From Streptomyces sp. SA15 (lineage in GTDB: Bacteria; Actinomycetota; Actinomycetes; Streptomycetales; Streptomycetaceae), in contig NZ_NTGE01000197.1 of assembly GCF_002291145.1 (NCBI RefSeq), positions 62,001 to 126,000 of the forward strand: a stretch of DNA of 64,000 bases, written 5' to 3'. Below the pieces are notes generated by a model. The model did not search any database, was not told the origin of the DNA, and saw only the letters and a program-made list of their open reading frames with translations. The position numbers and the translations under genes were made by a program. Below are positions 43,517 through 51,890 of this stretch, piece by piece (within the stretch, counting starts at the first letter, position 1; every line of letters begins with the position of its first letter).

Positions 43517-44698
43517 TCATCGGTCGAGCGCCGCCGCCATCCGCCGTACCGCCTCCTCGAGGATCTGCGGCGACGTCGCGAGATTCAGGCGTACGTGCCC
43601 GGCCCCACCGGTGCCGAAGGGGAGCCCGGAGTTCAGCGCCACCCGGCCGCGGTGCAGGAAGGTGTCCGCCGGATCGCCGCCGAGGCCGAGCGCGTGGCAG
43701 TCGAGCCACGCGAGGTAGGTGGCTTCGCCGGGGCGGTAGGCGATGGCGGGCAGGTGCTCGGCGAGCAGATCCACGAGCAGGCGCCGGTTGTCGTCGAGCC
43801 CGGTCAGCAGGGCGTCCAGCCAGGCCGTGCCGTCGCGCAGGGCGGCGGTGTGGGCGATGACGCCGACGTGGCTCGGACCGTGGCCGACCTCCTCGGGCAG
43901 CCGGGCGAGGTCGGCGGCGGCCGCGGGCCCCGCGACGGCGAGCGCGGCCTTCAGGCCCGCCAGGTTCCACGCCTTCGACGCCGACATCAGCGACAGCCCG
44001 CTCTCGCCGCCCGGCACGCTCAGGTACGGCACGAAGTCCGCGCCGCCGACGACGAGCGGGGCGTGGATCTCGTCGGCCACGACGCGTACGCCGTACCGCT
44101 CGGCGAGGGCGGCGACGGCGGTCAGTTCGGCGGCGGTGTGCACGGTGCCGGTCGGGTTGTGCGGGCTGCACAGCAGGTAGGCGGCCCGCCGTCCGTCCGC
44201 GACCGCCCCCGCGAAGGCCTCCTCCAGGACGGCTGGGTCGATGCGGCCGTCCGCGCCGAGCGGGGCCTCGACCACTTGCCGGTCCATGTTCCCCACGAAC
44301 TGGACGAACGGCGGATACACAGGCGGGTTGACGACCACCGGGTCTCCGGGGCCGGTGACCAGTTTGAGCATCTCGACGACGCCCAGCATCACGTCCGGCA
44401 CGATCGCCGTGCGCTCCACCGCGAGCCCGTCCCAGCCCCACCGCTTGTCGGCGAACGCGGCGAGCGCCTCCGCGTACGCGGTGCCGACCGGGTAGCCGGT
44501 GTCCCCGAGCGCGAGGGCGTCGGTGACCGCGCGGACCACGGGTTCGGCGAGCGGTACGTCCATCTCGGCCACCCACAGCGGCAGGACGTCCTCGGGGTAG
44601 GTGCGCCATTTCATGCTCGTACGGCGCCGGAGGCGGTCGAGGTCGAGTGCGCGCAGGGGGTTCGGTTCACCGGACGTGTCGTGCGGGATCCTGGTCAT
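43517..44698 (-). CDS. MalY/PatB-type PLP-dependent aminotransferase or C-S lyase
   Basis: A 393-residue fold-type I PLP enzyme. Family markers: NPLRALDLDRLRRRTSMKWRTYPEDVLPLWVAEMDV, SPHNPTGTVHTAAEL, VVADEIHAPLVV (PLP Asp), the Schiff-base Lys in SASKAWNLAGLKAALAV, and a C-terminal RLNLAT with the substrate-carboxylate Arg. These enzymes include cystathionine beta-lyases and aminotransferases. ATG 44698 overlaps the region just before the divergent DUF3800 gene, with only 25 bases between starts. Confidence 0.92.
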   Translation of the reverse strand: MTRIPHDTSGEPNPLRALDLDRLRRRTSMKWRTYPEDVLPLWVAEMDVPLAEPVVRAVTDALALGDTGYPVGTAYAEALAAFADKRWGWDGLAVERTAIVPDVMLGVVEMLKLVTGPGDPVVVNPPVYPPFVQFVGNMDRQVVEAPLGADGRIDPAVLEEAFAGAVADGRRAAYLLCSPHNPTGTVHTAAELTAVAALAERYGVRVVADEIHAPLVVGGADFVPYLSVPGGESGLSLMSASKAWNLAGLKAALAVAGPAAAADLARLPEEVGHGPSHVGVIAHTAALRDGTAWLDALLTGLDDNRRLLVDLLAEHLPAIAYRPGEATYLAWLDCHALGLGGDPADTFLHRGRVALNSGLPFGTGGAGHVRLNLATSPQILEEAVRRMAAALDR

Positions 44699-44723
44699 GG
44701 GGCACAAGATAGGGGGCTGTGGT

Positions 44724-45770
44724 GTGACCTGGGAACGTGAGGACGCGGCGGTACGGGGGACGCGGCCGGTGCCGGCCGACGGACCGCTGGAGGTCGCCTG
44801 CGACGAGTCGGGGTCGGACGGCGAGAATCTGATCAGTGGCAACACCGACGTGTTCGCGCACGCGAGTGTGCGGCTGCCGGTGGAGTCCGCCGCCGCGTCC
44901 GTGCAGGAGATACGGGACCGGATCCGCTCGCCCGCCGAGGAGTACAAGGCCAACCATCTGCTGCGGGAGAAGCACCGGGCCGTGCTGGAGTGGCTGCTCG
45001 CGCCCGCGGGGCCGATCCATGGGCGGGCGCATGTGCATCTGACCGAGAAGGCGTTCTTCGTCGTGGACCGGGCCGTCGACCTGCTGCTCGCCGGCGCGTC
45101 CGCGGAGGCCGTCACGCTGTTCCGTGCGGGACGCCGGGAGTTCGGGGACGAGCGGTGGCGCGTCTTCCTGTCATCCGCCAACCAGCTGCTGCGGGTACGC
45201 AACGACGGTGAGCCGCAGGCGCCCGCCGACGTCTTCTTCCACACGGTCGACGCACTGCGTGGGGCGCGGTCCGGTACGGCCGTGTCGGGGATCCTCGAAC
45301 GCCTCGCGGCGGCCCGGTCCCGTGCCGACGCCTATCGGGCGCGCCTGGTGGACGGGCCCACGCTGATTCCGGTCCTCAATCCCCTGCTGCCCGCGATCGT
45401 CACGACGGCCGTGTCCTGGAGCGCGGGCGGGCACGCGGTCCGGCTGGTCCACGACCGGCAGAACATGCTGACGCCCGATCGCATCGCCTGGATCGAGGAG
45501 TCCGCCCGCCTGGCCGGTGCCCGCCTCGGCGGACTGCGGCTGGTGGAGGCGCGGCGGGATCCACGGGTGCAGATCGCCGACTTCCTCGCCGGGATCGCCC
45601 GGAAGATCGCCTCGGACGAGCTGAACGGACGCGGCGACGCGACCCTCACCGCCCTGCTGCGCCCCTACGTCGACCCGGCGTCCGTGTGGGGCGACGAGCA
45701 CAGCTGGCTCCGCCTCTGCCCGCCCCCGCGCACCACACCGGCCGACCCGGCCGTACACGCCGCCGGTTGA
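44724..45770 (+). CDS. DUF3800-domain protein
   Basis: A 348-residue protein with the DUF3800 pattern: an N-terminal acidic DESGSDGENL and a late DFLAGIARKIASDEL, consistent with an RNase H-like fold whose acidic residues bind metal. DUF3800 genes are often seen in or beside mobile elements and defence islands. GTG 44724 lies a few bases after a G-rich AGGGGG; an in-frame ATG at 44697 would overlap the divergent gene's start. It ends nine bases before the palindromic element at 45780. Confidence 0.8.
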   Translation: MTWEREDAAVRGTRPVPADGPLEVACDESGSDGENLISGNTDVFAHASVRLPVESAAASVQEIRDRIRSPAEEYKANHLLREKHRAVLEWLLAPAGPIHGRAHVHLTEKAFFVVDRAVDLLLAGASAEAVTLFRAGRREFGDERWRVFLSSANQLLRVRNDGEPQAPADVFFHTVDALRGARSGTAVSGILERLAAARSRADAYRARLVDGPTLIPVLNPLLPAIVTTAVSWSAGGHAVRLVHDRQNMLTPDRIAWIEESARLAGARLGGLRLVEARRDPRVQIADFLAGIARKIASDELNGRGDATLTALLRPYVDPASVWGDEHSWLRLCPPPRTTPADPAVHAAG

Positions 45771-45779
45771 CGACAGGGC

Positions 45780-45948
45780 CTAGTGCCCCGGCAGGCAACG
45801 TTTGCCCGTTAAGGAGCGGCGTCCGGTGCGTGCTCTCGGCGTGCCGGCCGGAAGTCCTCGTACTGGACGTACTTGGGCTTTCGGCCGGTGCGGCGAGAGT
45901 GCGTGCCGGGCGCTGCGACGGGGCGAACGTTGCCTGCCGGGGCACTAG
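45780..45948. mobile_element. 169-bp near-palindromic MITE-like element
   Basis: The first and last 23 bases (45780-45802 and 45926-45948) are perfect inverted repeats, beginning CTAGTGCCCCGGCAGGC and ending with CTAG. The interior (45824-45908) also pairs with itself around a GTAC-TGGAC-GTAC centre (45860-45872). It fills the gap between the DUF3800 gene and the S1 protease gene and codes for no convincing protein. Such a short palindromic repeat without a transposase suggests a non-autonomous transposable element or a dispersed palindromic repeat. The differences between arms are mainly C-to-T on the plus strand, which keeps G-U pairing in plus-strand RNA. Confidence 0.75.
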
Positions 45949-46065
45949 CGAGGCGGATCACGCGAGCCGTGAACGCGCCCGTCCTCGGCCACGTATGGGA
46001 GGAGGGCACTCAAGTACCGCAGCGCCCCACGGTGTTGACCGTATGTTCGGGTTCGGGAGCCATGC

Positions 46066-47439
46066 ATGAGGCACGCACGACGACGGGTCGTCCGGCGAGT
46101 GACACGGCTGGCGGCCGTCGGCGGACTCCTCCTCGGAGGGACGATGGTCACACGCGCCGTGGCGAGCGAGCCTCCTGACGCCTTGGCGGTCCCGCGCACG
46201 TACGCCCAGCAGACCGAGGACATGGGCGCGGGTCTCGTCTCGCGGCTCGGCACCTCCCGTACGGCGGGCACCTGGATCGGCGACGACGGCCGGCCGGTCG
46301 TCGCGGTCACCGACGAGGACGCGGCCGCCGAGGTCCGGGGAGCCGGCGCCGAGGCGAAGATGGTGTCGCACAGCATGAACGAGCTCAAGTCGGCGACGAC
46401 GACGCTGCGTTCGGCGCCCCGGGTGGCCGGCACCGCGTGGGCGATGGACTATCAAACTAACGAAGTGGTGGTTCGGGGCGACAGCACCGTCTCCGCCACC
46501 GACTGGTCCCGGATGACTCGGATGGCGGACCGCATCGGCAGCTTCGTCCGCATGGAGCGCACCGAGGGCACCTTCACGACCCGGCTCAACGGCGCGCAGC
46601 CGATCCTGTCGACCGCCGGGCGCTGTTCGGCGGGCTTCAACGTGACCGACGGCCGGCGGGACTTCATCCTGACGGCCGGGCACTGCGGGCCCAACGGTTC
46701 CGTCTGGTTCTCGGACAACGGGGGCAACCGGCAGGTGGGTGAGACGACGACGCAGAGCTTCCCCGGCGACGACTACTCCCTGGTGGAGTACGACGGCGGC
46801 CGGGCGGGCGACGGTGCGGCCGTCGTGGCCATCGGTGACGGCAAGGGAGTGCAGATCACGGGCGCGGCCGATCCGGCCGTCGGGCAGCGCATCTTCCGCA
46901 GCGGCAGTACGAGCGGGCTGCGCGACGGTCAGGTGACAGCGCTCAACGCGACGGTGAACTATCCCGAGGGCACCGTCACCGGTCTGATCGAGACGAACGT
47001 GTGCGCCGAACCCGGGGACAGCGGCGGGCCGATGTTCTCCGAGGGGATCGCGCTCGGCGTGACCTCTGGGGGCAGCGGCGACTGCACGAACGGCGGGACG
47101 ACGTTCTTCCAGCCGATCACCAAGGCGCTGGACGAACTCGACGTCCAGTTGCTCGTGGCGGCCCCGCAGGGCAACGCCGGCGGAAACGGTACGCCCTCAC
47201 CGGCGCCGTCCGCCTCGGGCACGCAGAGCGCGGTCGATCCCGGCGACGCCTCGCCCGGGTCGTCGGCACCGATCGCGGGGGCAGCACCGCTGCTGAACCG
47301 GCTCACGGACCCCAGGAACATCGGGCCCGGGCTGCTGGTCGTCGCGGGCAGCCTGGTGGCGTTGGTGGCCACGCGGTACATCCGCGCGGAGCAGGACCGC
47401 AAGGCGTACCGGCGCTACTACTCGGCCACATGGAGTTGA
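46066..47439 (+). CDS. Secreted, C-terminally membrane-anchored S1 (chymotrypsin/streptogrisin-like) serine protease
   Basis: A 457-residue protease. N-terminal signal peptide (RRVTRLAAVGGLLLGGTMV), a pro-region of about 130 residues, then the catalytic domain with His in LTAGHC (~205), Asp in GDDYSLVEY (~236) and Ser in EPGDSGGP (~319). A Ser/Pro linker leads to a C-terminal hydrophobic helix (GLLVVAGSLVALVATRYI) and a charged tail, so the mature enzyme would be held on the outer face of the membrane. GGGAG lies six bases before ATG 46066. S1E streptogrisins are normally freely secreted; the anchor is unusual. Confidence 0.9.
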   Translation: MRHARRRVVRRVTRLAAVGGLLLGGTMVTRAVASEPPDALAVPRTYAQQTEDMGAGLVSRLGTSRTAGTWIGDDGRPVVAVTDEDAAAEVRGAGAEAKMVSHSMNELKSATTTLRSAPRVAGTAWAMDYQTNEVVVRGDSTVSATDWSRMTRMADRIGSFVRMERTEGTFTTRLNGAQPILSTAGRCSAGFNVTDGRRDFILTAGHCGPNGSVWFSDNGGNRQVGETTTQSFPGDDYSLVEYDGGRAGDGAAVVAIGDGKGVQITGAADPAVGQRIFRSGSTSGLRDGQVTALNATVNYPEGTVTGLIETNVCAEPGDSGGPMFSEGIALGVTSGGSGDCTNGGTTFFQPITKALDELDVQLLVAAPQGNAGGNGTPSPAPSASGTQSAVDPGDASPGSSAPIAGAAPLLNRLTDPRNIGPGLLVVAGSLVALVATRYIRAEQDRKAYRRYYSATWS

Positions 47440-47473
47440 TCTCCCGTTGATCTCCCAGCGGGAGGTGGTCCCT

Positions 47474-48295
47474 TCATCCCACGCTCAGCAGGACGGTGGC
47501 CGCGGCCGCGCCCAGCAGGCCTGTCGTCTGCCATCGGGTGACCTTCTCGTGCAGCAGGGCGAGGCCGAGGATCACGGGGAGTGCCGGGTAGAGGGAGGCG
47601 AGCACCACGGCGACGGCGAGCAACTGCCGCTGGGCGGCGAGCAGATACAGGACGAGCCCGAGGGCGGCCCCCGCCCCGACCAGCAGCGCCTCGACGTACT
47701 GCCCCGACGGCATGCGCAGACGACCGGCGTGCCGCGCCGCGCTGGGCAGCAGGACGAGGACGGCGGCGACCCGGCCCGCCGCCACCGGCCACAGTCCGCT
47801 CGAGGAGTCCGCCTGGGCGAGCGCGATGTACTGCACGGCGACGCCCGCGCTGGCCAGCAGTCCGTCCGGCACTCCCCCGGCCCGGTCCGCGCCGCCGCCG
47901 GAGACGAGCCAGAGTGCGGGCACCGTGACGGCGATGCCCATCCAGGCGAGCGGTGTCGGCCGGTCCCCGAGGAGCACCCCGCACAGCACGGACAGCGCGA
48001 CTGCGGTGACGGCGCTGACGGGCACCACCACGCTCATCGCGCCGCGGCTGAGCCCGCGGTTGAGGAAGTGCATGGCGCTGCCGCTTCCGGCGCCGGACAG
48101 TGCTCCCCACAGCAGATCCACCGGGCGCACGGCGTCGGCGGGCAGGAGCAGCGCGGCCACGCAGGCGAGCAGGAGGCCGCCGAGTTGGCCGAGGAAGGTG
48201 ACGGCGGCGAAGTGGGCTCGCCGGGACAGCAGTCCGCCGGCGAAGTCGACGATGCCGTAGCAGACGGCCGAGGCCAGTGCGAGGAGGGGGCCCAT
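47474..48295 (-). CDS. EamA/DMT-superfamily transporter
   Basis: A 273-residue integral membrane protein with about nine or ten short helices and internal symmetry (two EamA repeats, e.g. ASAVCYGIVDFAGGLLSRR and AGVAVQYIALAQADSSSGLWPVAAG). Likely exports a small metabolite. Convergent with the S1 protease gene; the two stops are only 35 bases apart. Confidence 0.88.
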   Translation of the reverse strand: MGPLLALASAVCYGIVDFAGGLLSRRAHFAAVTFLGQLGGLLLACVAALLLPADAVRPVDLLWGALSGAGSGSAMHFLNRGLSRGAMSVVVPVSAVTAVALSVLCGVLLGDRPTPLAWMGIAVTVPALWLVSGGGADRAGGVPDGLLASAGVAVQYIALAQADSSSGLWPVAAGRVAAVLVLLPSAARHAGRLRMPSGQYVEALLVGAGAALGLVLYLLAAQRQLLAVAVVLASLYPALPVILGLALLHEKVTRWQTTGLLGAAAATVLLSVG

Positions 48296-48357
48296 CCGGT
48301 CAGGGGTGCCCCAGGAAGGCGGGCCGATGCCTGGCGGCGGCCCTCAGGGAGGGGTGG

Positions 48358-48534
48358 TCAGGCCGCCTGCACCGGCTGCTGGGGGGCCGCTGCGGCCCAC
48401 TCCAGGACGAGCCGCCGGTACTCCTCGCGCTGCTCGCCGTTCAGTGTCCCGCCCGACCGGAGCCACAGGGCCCGGATCTCCTCGTTGACCTCGTCAGCCG
48501 ATCTTTCGGTAGCGGGTTCAACAGTGGTGGACAT
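48358..48534 (-). CDS. Small conserved hypothetical protein (58 residues)
   Basis: A short acidic protein (STTVEPATERSADEVNEEIR, then ALWLRSGGTLNGEQREEYRR and an Ala/Gln-rich end) of a type often found near membrane transporters in streptomycetes, but I do not recognise a family. ATG 48534. No strong ribosome-binding site; a plausible amphipathic helical protein. Confidence 0.6.
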   Translation of the reverse strand: MSTTVEPATERSADEVNEEIRALWLRSGGTLNGEQREEYRRLVLEWAAAAPQQPVQAA

Positions 48535-48647
48535 GCTGTGAAGCATACGACTCCGGAGGTGAAGGCGACGTGAGTAATCACGAGCTAAGCGGACATTCCG
48601 GACCGTGTTACTGATCACGTCCATCTCGCCAACTCCCGTGGCGGACT

Positions 48648-49808
48648 TCACGCTTCCACCGCCCCCAGCACCAGCACCTGGATGGCCAGCACGGCGGCGC
48701 CACGGGCCCAGTCGTGAAAGTCGGACACCTTGGTCTCCAGGTCGATCGGGGCGGCCAGCGGGTGCCGCTGGGCGCGGACGCTCTCCTCGACGGTCTTGCC
48801 GGCCACGTCCATCAGTCCGACGCCCTCTCCGGCGAGCAGGATCTTCTGCGGCATGGCGAAGTTGGCGATCTGGGCTACCAGGGTGCCCAGGGCGCGGGCG
48901 GCCTCGTCGATGACGCGGGCGGGCATGGGCTCCCCGGCGGCGGCGAGGGCGAGGATCTCCTCGTAGGTGTGGTCGCGGCCGGTGGCGGCCCGGACCTGGT
49001 AGCGGATGTTGGGGATGGTCAGCAGCGAGACCGCGCTGCCGCGCTCGCCGTCGGGCGTGAGCGGGCCGTTGGGGTTCACGATCCAGTGGCGGCCGAAACC
49101 GCGGTCCTCCTCGGCGTACGGCACCCGCTTTCCGCCGAGGACGAGGCCGTAGCCGATGCCGGCGCCGATGGTGAGGACGACGAAGCGGTCGAGGCCCCGG
49201 CCGGCGCCGAACCATGCCTCGGCCTCGACCAGGGCGGCGACGTCGTTCTCCACGACCACCGGCAGGCCGGTGCGCTCCTCGACGAGGGCGGCGAGCGGCA
49301 CGTCACGCCACCGCAGGAACGGCGACTCCCCGACCACGGCGCGGTCCCGCACCAGGCCCCCGACGCCGATGCCGACGCCGGCGATCCGGGGGTGGGCGCG
49401 GGCCAGTTCCTCGGTCATCTCGGCCAGCAGGTCGGCGACCTCGGCCGGATCGTGGGTGGCGAGGGGGCGGTCGTGGCGGGCGACGATGTCGCTGCGGAGG
49501 GTGGTGACGACGCCGTAGACCATGTCCTCGGTGATCTTGAAGCCGAGGAAGGAGCGGGACTCGGCGACGACGTCGAGCGGCTGCGAGGGGCGCCCCTGAC
49601 GCGCCTCGGCCGGGGCACCGGCCTCGGGGACCTCGATCAGCAGGCCGGTCTCGATCAGCGGCTTGGTCAGCCGGGTGAGGCTGCCCGGCGAAAGATCCAG
49701 GCGCCGGGCGAGCTCGGTGCGCGACAGCGGACCGTGGACGAGCACCTCGATCGCCACCGAGCGTTCGCCGGGGCTCAGCGGAAGCCAGCTGGCGGCACCT
49801 GTGGTCAT
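48648..49808 (-). CDS. ROK-family transcriptional regulator (sugar operon control)
   Basis: A 386-residue ROK regulator: N-terminal winged helix (SRTELARRLDLSPGSLTRLTKPLIETGLL, residues ~28-56), then the ROK fold with VVVENDVAALVEAEAWFGAG, LTIGAGIGYGLVLGGKRV and a C-terminal ILLAGEGVGLMDV. The Cys zinc motif of ROK kinases is absent. GGGAG lies ten bases before ATG 49808. Divergent from the sugar ABC operon at 49976 and most likely its regulator. Confidence 0.9.
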   Translation of the reverse strand: MTTGAASWLPLSPGERSVAIEVLVHGPLSRTELARRLDLSPGSLTRLTKPLIETGLLIEVPEAGAPAEARQGRPSQPLDVVAESRSFLGFKITEDMVYGVVTTLRSDIVARHDRPLATHDPAEVADLLAEMTEELARAHPRIAGVGIGVGGLVRDRAVVGESPFLRWRDVPLAALVEERTGLPVVVENDVAALVEAEAWFGAGRGLDRFVVLTIGAGIGYGLVLGGKRVPYAEEDRGFGRHWIVNPNGPLTPDGERGSAVSLLTIPNIRYQVRAATGRDHTYEEILALAAAGEPMPARVIDEAARALGTLVAQIANFAMPQKILLAGEGVGLMDVAGKTVEESVRAQRHPLAAPIDLETKVSDFHDWARGAAVLAIQVLVLGAVEA

Positions 49809-49903
49809 GAAGGTCAGACTCCCACAAAGATTTATTTCGCCGTGAAAGCAACATGGCCATTCTAGGCGCCCTGCCTGTCCTGGAGAAGATGTTTGCACGG
49901 CCC

Positions 49904-49932
49904 TTGACGCCAGGATTCTTCCGCTACAAAAG
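49904..49932 (+). promoter_or_regulatory. Probable promoter of the second sugar ABC operon
   Basis: TTGACG (49904-49909) with CAAAAG (49927-49932, 17-base spacer) or TACAAA (49925-49930, 15-base spacer) as -10, 44 bases before ATG 49976. Moderately good match; the divergent ROK gene lies on the other side. Confidence 0.5.
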
Positions 49933-49975
49933 TAAGTGGCCGAGGACGAGCCGCCGCAGACGAGGGAGTCTCCCG

Positions 49976-50941
49976 ATGACCATCGCCTCCAGCAGCCCTC
50001 CGTCGCGTGTGCCATTGGGCAGCGCCGAGAGGGCTGGGACCAAGTCGAGGACGGACCGGGCGGGGGCCGGTGAGAACCGGGGCGACGGGCGCCTGGCCGC
50101 GGTGTTCATCACGCCGGCCCTGCTGGGCTTCGTGGTCTTCCTGCTCTGGCCGACACTGCGGGGCATCTATCTGAGCTTCACCCGCTTCAACCTGCTGACC
50201 CCGGCGGAGTGGGTGGGCCTCGACAACTACGTCCGCATGGTCAACGACCCGATCTTCTGGGACTCGTTGTGGGTCACCGTCGAGTACGTCGTCATCAACA
50301 TCGGCATACAGACGGTGGCGGCGCTCGCCATCGCGGTGCTGCTCCAGCGGCTGACCCAGTCGGCCCTGCTGCGGGGCATCGTGCTCACCCCGTATCTGAT
50401 GTCGAACGTCGTCGCCGGCCTCGTGTGGCTGTGGATCCTGGACACCCAGCTCGGCATCGGCAACGAGATCATCGCCGCCCTCGGCGCCGACCGCATCCCC
50501 TTCCTCGCCGACGAGACCTGGGCGATCCCCACCATCGCGCTGATCAACGTCTGGCGGCACGTCGGCTACACCGCCCTGCTGCTCTTCGCCGGTCTCCAGG
50601 CGATCCCGAACGACATGTACGAGGCGGCCAGGGTCGACGGCGCGAGCGAGTGGCGGATGTTCTGGCGGATCACCATGCCGCTGCTGCGGCCGGTGCTGGC
50701 GGTCGTGCTGATCATGACGGTGATCGGCTCGTTCCAGGTGTTCGACACCGTGGCGGTGACCACGGCGGGCGGTCCGGCGAACGCGACCAACGTGCTCCAG
50801 TTCTACATCTACGGCTCCGCCTTCGGCCGCTTCCAGTTCGGCTACGCCTCGGCGATGTCCGTCGCCCTGCTGGTCGTGCTCAGCGCGATCACCGTCCTGC
50901 AGTACCGGCTCACCCGGGCCGGCCAGACCGACCTCGGCTGA
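49976..50941 (+). CDS. Carbohydrate ABC transporter permease, MalF type
   Basis: A 321-residue CUT1 permease with about six helices and the EAA loop DMYEAARVDGASEWRMFWRI followed by TMPLLRP. The cytoplasmic N-terminus (residues 1-35) is Ser/Arg-rich. ATG 49976 has GAGGGAG upstream. It opens the operon 49976-54497; the pair with the next gene forms the channel. Confidence 0.95.
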   Translation: MTIASSSPPSRVPLGSAERAGTKSRTDRAGAGENRGDGRLAAVFITPALLGFVVFLLWPTLRGIYLSFTRFNLLTPAEWVGLDNYVRMVNDPIFWDSLWVTVEYVVINIGIQTVAALAIAVLLQRLTQSALLRGIVLTPYLMSNVVAGLVWLWILDTQLGIGNEIIAALGADRIPFLADETWAIPTIALINVWRHVGYTALLLFAGLQAIPNDMYEAARVDGASEWRMFWRITMPLLRPVLAVVLIMTVIGSFQVFDTVAVTTAGGPANATNVLQFYIYGSAFGRFQFGYASAMSVALLVVLSAITVLQYRLTRAGQTDLG

Positions 50942-50959
50942 CGGAAGGGAGACACCGAC

Positions 50960-51880
50960 ATGGCTGCCGTGACCACCACCGCAACGACCGTACGACCGAG
51001 CCGGCGCAGGCTCTCCCTCGGCCGGGCCACCGCCTGGACCGTGATGGGCCTGATCGTCCTCATCACCCTGCTGCCGTTCTACTGGATCCTGCGCACCGCG
51101 CTCTCCACCAACGCGGGCCTCAACGCCGACCCCACCAACCCGCTCCCGGTCGACCTCACCACCAGCGGCTTCGAGCGGGCCCTCGGTCTGCAGTCGGCGG
51201 AGGAGGCCGTCGCACAGGGCGGCGCGGGCGGCGGGCTGGACTTCTGGCGCTATCTGCTCAACTCGGTGATCGTCTCGACGCTGATCACCGGCAGCCAGAT
51301 CTTCTTCTCCGCGATGGCCGCGTACGCCTTCTCGCGGCTGCGCTGGCGGGGCCGGGACAAGGTCTTCGGTCTGTTCCTGGCCGGGCTGATGGTGCCGACC
51401 ATCTTCACGCTGCTGCCGAACTTCGTGCTCATCAAGCAGCTCGGCCTGGTGGACACGCTGCTCGGGATCGCGCTGCCCAGCCTCTTCATGACCCCGTTCG
51501 CCATCTTCTTCCTGCGGCAGTTCTTCATGAACATCCCCCGGGAGGTCGAGGAGGCCGCGCTGCTCGACGGCGCCGGCAAGGTGCGGATCTTCTTCCGGGT
51601 GGTCCTGCCGATGGCGTCCACGCCGATCATCACGCTGTCAGTGCTGACGTACATCACCTCCTGGAACGACTACTTCTGGCCGCTGATGGTCTCCTACAGC
51701 GACAGCTCGCGCGTGCTGACCGTGGCGCTGGCGATCTTCCGGGCGCAGACCCCGGCGACCGGCGTCGACTGGTCCGGGCTCACGGCGGCGACGCTGATCG
51801 CCGCGCTGCCGATGCTGGTGCTCTTCGCCTGCTTCGCGCGCCGCATCGTCAGCTCCATCGGCTTCACCGGGATCAAGTGA
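50960..51880 (+). CDS. Carbohydrate ABC transporter permease, MalG type
   Basis: A 306-residue permease with six helices and the EAA loop EVEEAALLDGAGKVRIFFRV followed by VLPMAS. ATG 50960 follows AAGGGAG by a few bases. It lies 18 bases after the MalF-type gene and 10 bases before the binding protein. Like the operon at 4775-11656, it brings no ATPase gene. Confidence 0.95.
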   Translation: MAAVTTTATTVRPSRRRLSLGRATAWTVMGLIVLITLLPFYWILRTALSTNAGLNADPTNPLPVDLTTSGFERALGLQSAEEAVAQGGAGGGLDFWRYLLNSVIVSTLITGSQIFFSAMAAYAFSRLRWRGRDKVFGLFLAGLMVPTIFTLLPNFVLIKQLGLVDTLLGIALPSLFMTPFAIFFLRQFFMNIPREVEEAALLDGAGKVRIFFRVVLPMASTPIITLSVLTYITSWNDYFWPLMVSYSDSSRVLTVALAIFRAQTPATGVDWSGLTAATLIAALPMLVLFACFARRIVSSIGFTGIK

Positions 51881-51890
51881 GGGAACACTG

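Noticed and set aside
45809..46009. Small minus-strand frame over the palindromic element
   Set aside because: It is contained in inverted repeats and looks like chance; no start with a ribosome-binding site.
47441..47464. CTCCCG / CGGGAG repeat between the S1 protease and DMT genes
   Set aside because: Two competing short hairpins with weak stems; too uncertain to list as a terminator.
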